Program-made: the position numbers and the translations under genes
Source of the DNA: Actinomycetes bacterium
GTDB lineage: Bacteria; Actinomycetota; Acidimicrobiia; Acidimicrobiales; Acidimicrobiaceae
DNA length: 6,528 nt
Assembly: GCA_021819025.1 (NCBI GenBank)
Contig: JAKASN010000111.1
Span: forward strand, 1-6,528
Reading direction: 5' to 3'
In this document: positions 1 through 6,528 of the stretch, piece by piece
How positions within the stretch are numbered: position 1 is the first letter of the stretch
How the letters are laid out: each line of letters starts with the position of its first letter
Notes under the pieces: generated by a model
The model's database searches: none
Told to the model about the DNA's origin: nothing
Seen by the model: the letters and a program-made list of their open reading frames with translations, nothing else

Positions 1-790
1 CAAAGTCTGGGATCGCGATGAGGTCGAGCTTGGATGCCGGGTAGGGGATATCGAAAAAGTCACTGAGAAATTCCACGGCGTGGGTGGCGGCCCCGAGGGC
101 AAAGTCGGTGAGGTGTTCCCATCCAGGACGGTGGATGATCCGAAGCGGGGTGCCGCGCACGATTTTGGCCTCGGTTGCCACCAGAGGCCCTACTACGAAT
201 GCCACCAGATAGGTGGACATGGGGATGGTGGGTTCGAAACGTACAAGTTTTTTGCCGTTGGCGAGATTTTCACTCGAGGTCTCCGCGCCGTTGGAGATGG
301 CGAGGTGAGCCGAGTCCACTTCCAGCTCCACTTCAAAGATGGCTTTCATTTCCGGCTCGTCAAAACACGGGAAGGCGCGACGAGCATCGGTGGCCTCGAA
401 CTGCGTTGTGGCAATCGCGACGGTGTCGTTATTGGCATCCAAGTAGGTGCTGCGGTAAAAGCCGGCGAGCCGGTCGTTGAGGACACCGGAAAATTCCATG
501 GTGAGCGAAGCGTCGCCGGCCGCAAGAGAAGTTTCTAGGGCCAGCACCGCCATCTCGTTTTCGCTATCGTAGGAGATCGTCGCCGGGCTCTGAGCATCTC
601 CTTGGCGAAACGTCGCTTTGGCGATGTCAAGGTCCACACTGTTGATCTTGACCTCTGATAGTTCTTCAGCGAGGCTGATATCGATGGTGACCCGACCGGT
701 GAATGTTGCTGCGGCAATATCGGGAGCCAGCGAGAGCTGGTAACGGGAGGGGCGGATAGATTCTGAAAGGCGATAGCTCAAGGTAGTCAC
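1..790 (-). CDS. M1-family zinc aminopeptidase, N-terminal part (gene runs off the left edge)
   Basis: This gene encodes the first 263 residues of a gluzincin aminopeptidase, a family that removes N-terminal amino acids from peptides, usually in the cytoplasm. Reading the minus strand from a GTG at 790 gives one uninterrupted frame to the window edge. The N-terminal beta-saddle domain opens with YRLSESIRPSRYQLSLAPD (residues 6–24). The family hallmark ATTQFEATDARRAFPCFDEP (127–146) includes the Gln/Glu that contact the substrate N-terminus. MSTYLVAFVVG (191–201) and YPASKLDLIAIPDF (250–263) follow. The GAMEN, HExxH and distal Glu zinc motifs should lie just beyond position 1, so catalytic competence cannot be judged. 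The GTG was chosen because the family's YRL..PxxY block normally begins within the first ten residues and a GGGG lies 3 nt upstream. An in-frame TTG at 799 is an alternative. The frame stays open upstream to a TAA near 930 but offers no other usual start. The kinase gene is divergent. The family is certain; whether this is the PepN or another M1 subfamily is not resolved. Confidence 0.93.
   Translation of the reverse strand, partial: MTTLSYRLSESIRPSRYQLSLAPDIAAATFTGRVTIDISLAEELSEVKINSVDLDIAKATFRQGDAQSPATISYDSENEMAVLALETSLAAGDASLTMEFSGVLNDRLAGFYRSTYLDANNDTVAIATTQFEATDARRAFPCFDEPEMKAIFEVELEVDSAHLAISNGAETSSENLANGKKLVRFEPTIPMSTYLVAFVVGPLVATEAKIVRGTPLRIIHRPGWEHLTDFALGAATHAVEFLSDFFDIPYPASKLDLIAIPDF
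697..714. repeat. 18-bp direct repeat, copy 1 (inside the aminopeptidase gene)
   Basis: The sequence cggtgaatgttgctgcgg is identical to positions 907–924, exactly 210 bp away. Here it lies within the aminopeptidase coding region and on the minus strand encodes Ala-Ala-Thr-Phe-Thr of the N-terminal domain (about residues 27–31). The flanks differ apart from scattered matches, so only this core is duplicated. Confidence 0.85.
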
Positions 791-906
791 CTGCCCCAAA
801 GTAGTTGATTTTGATACCCAATGAGGCCCAAGCCGCTCTTTGAATGGTGAAATATGCCACTTGACCCGAGCATTTAGTGGGGTGGGCGCTGGCTTGGTTG
901 CCGGAG

Positions 907-924
907 CGGTGAATGTTGCTGCGG
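907..924. repeat. 18-bp direct repeat, copy 2 (intergenic)
   Basis: This is a perfect copy of 697–714, located in the gap between the aminopeptidase and kinase starts. Because the spacing is 210 bp, it falls in the same minus-strand reading frame as copy 1 and again spells Ala-Ala-Thr-Phe-Thr, 12 bp or less downstream of an in-frame TAA. This could be a trace of a small local duplication or of an alternative N-terminus; the sequence alone does not decide. Confidence 0.85.
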
Positions 925-989
925 TGGCGCCTTAGGATCTTTTCGCCGGCGGGATTTATCTTTTGTGTCGCCGAGCATGCAGCTGCGAT

Positions 990-994
990 GGGAG
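990..994 (+). promoter_or_regulatory. Ribosome binding site of the PfkB-family kinase
   Basis: GGGAG lies 6 nt before the GTG at 1001. An in-frame TAG at 995–997 excludes any upstream start, so this site together with the stop fixes the kinase start codon. Confidence 0.75.
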
Positions 995-1000
995 TAGAGT

Positions 1001-1978
1001 GTGGCAATTGTTGGAGTGGGACACGCAATCGTTGATCTCTTCGTCGAGGCTGAAGAGGATTTCCTGGTAACTTTAGGCATCGAAGTGGGGACCATGGTCC
1101 TTGCCGATACCGAGACGACTCGAGAGGTTTTGGATCACCTCAGCGTCATCAAGGCAATCTCTGGTGGTTCTGCGGCTAATACCATGGTTGGGGTCTCTTC
1201 ACTTGGTGCTGAGGCGAGCTTTATCGGAACCGTAGGCGACGATGCCTTCGGCGAAATGTATGTGGCTGACCTCGCCGCCGCAGGAGTGGACTTCGCGACT
1301 TCGCAGCACGGCCCAATGGCTGGTCAGACTGGACATAGCGTTGTGGTGGTGACTCCCGGCGGCCAGCGCACCATGCTGACACATTTGGGGGCCTCGGCCG
1401 CGGTGGCAAGTGTCATCGACTCAGGACTTGAAGATTCCATGGCCGAGATCGTCTATTTAGAGGGATACGTGCTTGATTCTCCAGGCGCCTCACCTGCGCT
1501 GATGAGGCTTCTGGCAAAACAAGACCCCGCGCGTCGCATTGCGTTCTCTCTTTCGGATCGCAACGTTGTGGAGCGAAGGCGCACCGAGATTTGGGAGATG
1601 CTCAAGCAAGGTGGTATTTCCATCCTGCTCTGCAATGAATCTGAAGCCTGCGAACTCACCGGCGCGAAAACCGCGGAGGACGCCGCAGAGCTTCTCTCGG
1701 GCGTGGTAGCTGAGGGGGCGATAACTCTTGGTTCCAAGGGGGCTTTGATCTTTAGCGCCGAAGTACGGGAGCTGGTGCCTGCTTTTGCTAGCGTGGTCAC
1801 CGACACCACTGGAGCGGGCGACCTATTCGCCGCAGGATACTTGGTGGGAATCTCGCGTGGTCTCCAACCATACCAACGTGGGCTCCTAGGTTGCATTTGC
1901 GCAGCCGAAGTAATTTCGCATTTTGGAGCGCGCCCTGAAGTGACCCTCGCAGAACTTGTGAAGGTAAATGGACTCTAA
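1001..1978 (+). CDS. PfkB-family carbohydrate/nucleoside kinase, adenosine-kinase-like
   Basis: This is an ATP-dependent ribokinase-fold kinase of 325 residues, a normal length for the family, expected in the cytoplasm. The N-terminal half carries the substrate-side motif SGGSAANT (54–61) followed by LGAEASFIGTVGDDAFGEMY (68–87). The C-terminal half has an NxxE-type motif (CNESE, 211–215), the TLGSKGA turn (242–248) and the second PfkB signature DTTGAGDLFAAGYL (268–281), whose Asp274 is the expected catalytic base. VVVVTPGGQRTMLTHLGA (114–131), EGYVLDSP (154–161) and FSLSDRNVVERRR (182–194) resemble the bacterial adenosine-kinase-like branch, which would phosphorylate adenosine to AMP in purine salvage. 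A sugar substrate such as ribose cannot be excluded. GTG at 1001 is the start because an in-frame TAG ends at 997 and GGGAG is well placed upstream. The gene stands alone: the aminopeptidase is divergent and no co-directional gene follows for about 950 bp. Confidence 0.92.
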   Translation: MAIVGVGHAIVDLFVEAEEDFLVTLGIEVGTMVLADTETTREVLDHLSVIKAISGGSAANTMVGVSSLGAEASFIGTVGDDAFGEMYVADLAAAGVDFATSQHGPMAGQTGHSVVVVTPGGQRTMLTHLGASAAVASVIDSGLEDSMAEIVYLEGYVLDSPGASPALMRLLAKQDPARRIAFSLSDRNVVERRRTEIWEMLKQGGISILLCNESEACELTGAKTAEDAAELLSGVVAEGAITLGSKGALIFSAEVRELVPAFASVVTDTTGAGDLFAAGYLVGISRGLQPYQRGLLGCICAAEVISHFGARPEVTLAELVKVNGL

Positions 1979-1984
1979 GGCGCG

Positions 1985-2335
1985 TCATCTCAGCTTCACG
2001 AGCGGGGTGGATTCGAGTGAGGGTCTCGGCGCGAGGTCGGCGCCAAGAACCCATAAGGTGCTTTGCGCTAGCCCTATCTCGATAATCGACTCGGCCCCTA
2101 CCTCGACCACGTCGACGCGCAGGCACGGGTGCTTTGCCTAAAGGTTGACCCAGCGGCTGAGCCCCTGGCCCAGCGGAATCGACCGAGGCGCGAACTAAAA
2201 CCCGATCCGAGAGCATCGCGCTAAGTTGGCCTCATGTATGGCGGGAGTGAGATTTCCTGTTGCCATCGATTGTGAGAGGGAGTCGGTTGGCCGCGCGCTT
2301 TTGAATGGCCTCGAGACAACGAGTTTTGCTCTCAA
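1985..2335 (-). pseudogene. Possible decayed gene: coding-like frame interrupted by two TAG codons
   Basis: This 350-bp stretch has no intact gene on either strand that I would accept. One minus-strand frame runs from a TTG at 2335, overlapping the stop of the 188-residue gene as TTGA, to a TGA at 1987–1985. It is interrupted only by TAG at 2197–2195 and 2140–2138. The distal part reads like protein: IPLGQGLSRWVNL, stop, AKHPCLRVDVVEVG, then ESIIEIGLAQSTLWVLGADL and a tail ending in PLVKLR. Counted by hand over the last 69 codons, G+C is about 67, 48 and 77% at codon positions 1, 2 and 3, the pattern expected of a real gene here. Upstream of 2197 third-position G+C drops to about 57%, so that part may be non-coding. 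I do not recognise a family. Against it, other frames here are also fairly open because the DNA is GC-rich, and no ribosome site is seen. A nonsense-mutated remnant is the simplest reading; amber readthrough is a remote alternative. Confidence 0.3.
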
Positions 2336-2898
2336 GGGTCTGAGAGGATCACCAGCGAGGATGCCAGCCAGAGGCCAATAGGACCGAGTCTGGATCTGAT
2401 TTCGAGCGGGTTGGCGAGTAGACCTTCGTGCAGCACCAACTGCGTCTTATAGGATACTTCGATGGCATTCGAGTAGGGTCCGCTAGGGGACTCTGAGAAT
2501 GATTCACTTCGAAATCCACTCAAAGCGAAGTCCAGTCCGTCCCCAACGCCAGCTTCGAGAGGGAATGCCGAGCCCAGTTCTCCGAAAGATTTGGCCACCT
2601 TTGGCCCTTGCAATCGGAAGGAAATGGTGATGCCAACTTTGGGTGATTCGCTCAGCCCGTCTCCCATCCACCATGTGCGGTAGCTACTTTGGCTCCAAGT
2701 GCTCCACTCCAAGTTGATGTCCGCGCGGACCCTGGGCGGATCCGACTCGCCGGGCAAGGCATAACTTGCGCTGTAGCTCACGTCGCCAAGCCAGACGTCG
2801 TGGGAGAGGTGCTCGTCGAGCTCAGCGGCTTCGAGCATGGCGTCTTCGCAAGAGTCTTTGATTGCCGAGACAACCTCAATGAGTACGTGATCTAGCAT
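2332..2898 (-). CDS. Hypothetical protein, 188 residues, soluble, family not recognised
   Basis: I do not recognise this protein. It has 188 residues with no signal peptide; a short hydrophobic stretch near the C-terminus (GPIGLWLASSLVIL, 172–185) is too short and polar to call a membrane helix. An acidic, probably helical N-terminus (1–35, with CEDAMLEAAELDEH) is followed by a middle of alternating polar and hydrophobic residues that suggests beta strands (DVSYSASYALP 39–49, VRADINLEWSTW 58–69, KVGITISFRLQG 87–98, NAIEVSYKTQLVL 144–156). Tryptophan and serine are common around SQSSYRTWWMGDG (69–81). Codon choice favours G/C at third positions like its neighbours, which supports a real gene over the shorter plus-strand frame opposite it. 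The start is ATG at 2898, with no Shine-Dalgarno but a TAATCT -10-like box 9 nt upstream, as in leaderless or near-leaderless genes. It is divergent from the GDPD-like gene across 37 bp. Confidence 0.72.
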   Translation of the reverse strand: MLDHVLIEVVSAIKDSCEDAMLEAAELDEHLSHDVWLGDVSYSASYALPGESDPPRVRADINLEWSTWSQSSYRTWWMGDGLSESPKVGITISFRLQGPKVAKSFGELGSAFPLEAGVGDGLDFALSGFRSESFSESPSGPYSNAIEVSYKTQLVLHEGLLANPLEIRSRLGPIGLWLASSLVILSDP

Positions 2899-2905
2899 GT
2901 AGGGG

Positions 2906-2913
2906 TAAGATTA
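2906..2913. promoter_or_regulatory. Putative bidirectional promoter core (overlapping -10 elements)
   Basis: TAAGATTA in the 37-bp divergent gap can serve as a -10 box both ways: TAAGAT on the plus strand (2906–2911) and TAATCT on the minus strand (2913–2908); both fit TAnnnT. A plus transcript would start near 2918, leaving room for GAGGA at 2926–2930 before the GTG at 2936. A minus transcript would start near 2901, only a few bases before the ATG at 2898. I see no good -35 box for either direction, so this is a prediction from spacing and the -10 sequence only. Confidence 0.4.
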
Positions 2914-2925
2914 GCGCCGAAGTGC

Positions 2926-2930
2926 GAGGA
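2926..2930 (+). promoter_or_regulatory. Ribosome binding site of the GDPD-like gene
   Basis: GAGGA ends 5 nt before the GTG at 2936 and supports that codon as the start. The next in-frame methionine is Met27, which would lie downstream of the essential AHEGG motif. Confidence 0.75.
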
Positions 2931-2935
2931 CCTGC

Positions 2936-3853
2936 GTGCCTAACGATTGGCTTGCCAAAAGAGTTATTAGCTATGCCCACGAAGGCGGGGCCCTTGAGGG
3001 CCCGGCATCCACTATGTTCGCGATGTCCCAAGCGGTGGCCGCAGGAGCTGTCGGTCTCGAGCTTGACGTGCACCGCAGTGCGGACGGGGTGTTGGTGGTA
3101 ATGCATGACGAGAGTGTCGATCGGACCTCCTCGGCCGAGGGGCGAGTCGCAAACCTAACCTGGGATGAGCTCGCCCAACTGGACAATGCCTACTGGTTTG
3201 TGCCCGAGAGTGGCGAGGTGACCTCGGTGGGCCTTGCTTGGGACCGTTACCTGTATCGGGGTCGGGCGCCCAAAGAGCGTGCCTTTGGCGTCGTCCGCTT
3301 CGTGGAAGTGTTGGAAGCTTTCCCCGAAGCAATCATCAACGTGGACATCAAAGAAGCTCTTCCCAACGCAGACCCTTACGAGCAGCAAGTCATCGACGAA
3401 GTCCGGGCCATGGGGGCGACAGATCGGGTCATGGTGGCTTCGTTTCGCGACTCGTCATTGTTTGCAGTGCGCAAATATGATGCCGACATCGCAACGTCTG
3501 CAGGTCCCGGAGAAGTTAGCGAGTTCTACTTCGCGCTGGTCAATTCAATGGAATCCGCAATTGCCATGGCCAAGGCCGCTCCCTACGTGGCGTTTCAGAT
3601 CCCCCGCTACTACGGGGAGATAGAACTTCCCACCGAGCACTTCATTGACGCTGCGCACCAAGCGGGCAAGGCGGTACACGTTTGGACGGTGAACGATCCC
3701 AAGGAGATGGAGCTCCTTCTTGATCGAGGGGTAGACGGGATAATTTCGGATCGCCCAAGCGTCCTGGCGCGCGTTCTCCGAGCCGATGGGCGAGGATATC
3801 GCCCGGGTGCAATTCACACCCCTGAACGACCGGTTCCCAGGACGCTTCCGTGA
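2936..3853 (+). CDS. Glycerophosphodiester phosphodiesterase (GDPD)-like protein with variant active-site motif
   Basis: This 305-residue GDPD-fold (TIM barrel) protein would hydrolyse glycerophosphodiesters to glycerol-3-phosphate and an alcohol. There is no signal peptide, so it is probably cytoplasmic. Recognisable features are AHEGG (14–18, first catalytic His15), GLELDVHRSADGVLVVMHDESVDRT in two parts (GLELDVHRSADG 40–51 with Glu42 and Asp44 as metal ligands; VVMHDESVDRT 54–64 with second His57), NVDIKEAL (135–142), KAVHVWTVND (245–254) and GVDGIISDRP (265–274). The usual HRG...PENT block is altered to HEGG...GPAST: the Arg after His15 is Glu and the Glu of PENT is missing. The later EIK-type motif reads DIK. 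I recall similar HxGG...ST forms in actinobacterial GDPD-like proteins, so this may be a subfamily rather than a loss of function, but the substrate is uncertain. The last 25 residues are an Arg/Pro-rich tail. The stop overlaps the mnmA start by 4 bp (GTGA), implying coupled translation. Confidence 0.87.
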   Translation: MPNDWLAKRVISYAHEGGALEGPASTMFAMSQAVAAGAVGLELDVHRSADGVLVVMHDESVDRTSSAEGRVANLTWDELAQLDNAYWFVPESGEVTSVGLAWDRYLYRGRAPKERAFGVVRFVEVLEAFPEAIINVDIKEALPNADPYEQQVIDEVRAMGATDRVMVASFRDSSLFAVRKYDADIATSAGPGEVSEFYFALVNSMESAIAMAKAAPYVAFQIPRYYGEIELPTEHFIDAAHQAGKAVHVWTVNDPKEMELLLDRGVDGIISDRPSVLARVLRADGRGYRPGAIHTPERPVPRTLP

Positions 3854-4881
3854 AAGTACTTGTTGCCATGTCAGGAGGGGTGGACTCCTCGGTGGCCGCC
3901 CTTTTGGTGAAGCAGGGCGGCCACGAGGTGGTTGGGGCCACCATGAAGCTATGGGGCGGGGTATCTGATTCGGGTTGCTGCTCAGTTTCAGATGTCGAGG
4001 ATGCCCGTCGCGTGGCATCGAAGATTGGTATTGACCATCACGTCTTCAACTTCACTGAGGAGTTCCAAAGCGCGGTAGTCGATCACTATGTGGAGTCCTA
4101 TGCTCGGGGTCTGACGCCCAATCCCTGCATCGAATGTAACCGCAAGGTCAAGTTCGATATCTTCATCGACCGAGCCCTGCGCCTTGGTTTTGATATGGTT
4201 GCCACCGGACATTACGCTCGGGTCTCTGATCTAGGTGGCGGTTTCTCCTTACTGCGTGGTCTTGACGAGCAAAAGGACCAGTCCTACGTGATTTCGATGC
4301 TCGGCCAAGCGCGGCTCTCTCGCCTTTTGCTGCCCGTGGGAGAATTACGCAAGTCCGAGGTGCGTGAAATTGCTTCTAACGCGGGGCTCATCACTGCTTC
4401 CAAGCCTGACTCCCAAGACGTTTGCTTTATCGCCTCGACAACCTCGCGGGTAGACTTCCTTTCTGCACGAGTGCCGCTCCACAGCGGAAGAGTCCTCGAT
4501 TCTAAGTCGCGAACCGTCATCGGAGAGGTCCCGGCAATGGAGTCTGTAACGCTAGGGCAGCGGCGTGGCTTGGGCACCATGGGAGATTCCGCGAGGCGCT
4601 ACGTGGTGCATCTTGACCATGAGAACCACGAAGTGCTTCTCGGCTCGCTCCAAGAGACCTACACCCAAGAGATCTCTTTTGGTAAGTCCAGTTACATTTC
4701 CAAGCCACCCATTGCGGGCTCCCGAGTGCTTTGTCAAATGTCTTCACACGGCAAGGCCTGCGAAGGGGAGTTTCGGGGGGATCGGGTGATCTTCGACAAC
4801 CCGGTAAGAAAAGTCGCTCCCGGTCAAACGATAGTTTTCTACTCGGGATCGCAAGTGCTCGGGGCTGGCGTCGTCGCATGA
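3850..4881 (+). CDS. mnmA: tRNA-specific 2-thiouridylase MnmA
   Basis: MnmA adenylates and then thiolates C2 of uridine 34 in the tRNAs for Lys, Glu and Gln, using a persulfide relayed from a cysteine desulfurase. The protein is 343 residues, close to the family norm. The N-terminal PP-loop is SGGVDSS (8–14). GCCSVSDVEDARRVA (42–56) follows. TPNPCIECN (89–97) carries the first catalytic Cys93, TGHYAR (119–124) and KDQSYVI (142–148) bind tRNA/ATP, and DSQDVCF (187–193) carries the second catalytic Cys192. The central linker motif TLGQRRGL (234–241) and a C-terminal beta-barrel ending VLGAGVV (336–342) complete it. All key residues are present, so it should be active. It starts at a GTG overlapping the stop of the GDPD-like gene, with no separate ribosome site needed. 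The cysteine desulfurase gene that often neighbours mnmA is not in this window. ligA follows after 132 bp on the same strand. Confidence 0.97.
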   Translation: MKVLVAMSGGVDSSVAALLVKQGGHEVVGATMKLWGGVSDSGCCSVSDVEDARRVASKIGIDHHVFNFTEEFQSAVVDHYVESYARGLTPNPCIECNRKVKFDIFIDRALRLGFDMVATGHYARVSDLGGGFSLLRGLDEQKDQSYVISMLGQARLSRLLLPVGELRKSEVREIASNAGLITASKPDSQDVCFIASTTSRVDFLSARVPLHSGRVLDSKSRTVIGEVPAMESVTLGQRRGLGTMGDSARRYVVHLDHENHEVLLGSLQETYTQEISFGKSSYISKPPIAGSRVLCQMSSHGKACEGEFRGDRVIFDNPVRKVAPGQTIVFYSGSQVLGAGVVA

Positions 4882-4923
4882 GATGAGCTGCCTGGTCGAA
4901 CGGCGAAGCGCTATTGGCGATGA

Positions 4924-6528
<1,605 letters not shown>

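Noticed and set aside
80..538. 152-residue plus-strand open frame
   Set aside because: It lies opposite the aminopeptidase gene, whose minus-strand frame has unmistakable M1 motifs; this is an antisense shadow.
932..962. Possible kinase promoter (TTAGGA ... TATCTT)
   Set aside because: Spacing is 19 bp and both boxes match the consensus poorly; reported matches would be guesswork.
2008..2020. tRNA-like T-arm string (ggattcgag)
   Set aside because: No acceptor, D-arm or anticodon stem can be paired around it, so it is not a tRNA.
2021..2044. Possible terminator hairpin between the convergent kinase and minus-strand frame (GGCGC 2028–2032 with GCGCC 2040–2044)
   Set aside because: The stem is only 5 bp with a 7-nt loop and there is no T-run on either side, so a terminator cannot be supported.
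2057..2176. Short repeats in the gap (ggtgctttgc at 2057 and 2128; cccagcgg at 2149 and 2169)
   Set aside because: Lengths of 8–10 bp are within chance for this composition and they are not regularly spaced; no array or CRISPR-like structure.
1797..2216. 139-residue minus-strand open frame rich in Arg/Gly/Pro
   Set aside because: It overlaps the 3' end of the kinase antisense, has an Arg-rich low-complexity look and no ribosome site. A neighbouring frame in the same stretch has better coding composition.
2238..2381. Small plus-strand frame beginning MAGVRFPVAIDCER
   Set aside because: About 47 codons, no Shine-Dalgarno, and it overlaps the end of the 188-residue minus-strand gene; not enough to call.

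Overview
The window looks like an ordinary chromosomal stretch of a fairly GC-rich bacterium (mid to high 50s % GC by eye). It is most likely a high-GC Gram-positive (actinobacterial) lineage, perhaps Acidimicrobiia-like. The reasons are the frequent GTG/TTG starts (five of six genes), the G/C preference at third codon positions, a putative near-leaderless gene, and the mnmA–ligA linkage. The taxonomy is inference; no rRNA or other phylogenetic marker was compared.

Layout. (1) Positions 1–790, minus strand: the N-terminal 263 codons of an M1-family zinc aminopeptidase, cut by the window edge before its catalytic motifs. (2) Positions 791–1000: a divergent intergenic region carrying one copy of an 18-bp direct repeat whose other copy lies inside the aminopeptidase gene. 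(3) Positions 1001–1978, plus: a PfkB-family sugar/nucleoside kinase of the adenosine-kinase-like type. (4) Positions 1979–2331: no intact gene, but a minus-strand frame with coding-like composition and two in-frame TAG codons ends 7 bp from the kinase stop. (5) Positions 2332–2898, minus: an unrecognised 188-residue soluble protein. (6) Positions 2899–2935: a 37-bp divergent gap whose TAAGATTA core can be read as a -10 element in both directions. (7) Positions 2936–3853, plus: a GDPD-like protein with substitutions in the conserved N-terminal active-site motif. (8) Positions 3850–4881, plus: mnmA, overlapping the previous gene by 4 bp. (9) Positions 5014–6528, plus: ligA, with a likely TTG start, cut by the right edge inside the HhH region.

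How the genes fit together. GDPD-like gene, mnmA and ligA are co-directional, and the first two are translationally coupled by a GTGA overlap, so they probably share a transcript. MnmA (tRNA wobble-uridine thiolation) and LigA (replication and repair ligation) are housekeeping enzymes; GDPD would belong to lipid or glycerophosphodiester turnover. The kinase and aminopeptidase are separate salvage and peptide-catabolism functions transcribed divergently. I found no mobile element, CRISPR array, RNA gene or phage signature. The parts that are not routine are the amber-interrupted frame at 1985–2335, the compact bidirectional promoter at 2899–2935, the variant GDPD active site and the orphan 188-residue protein. 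I do not see convincing evidence of a new multi-gene system.
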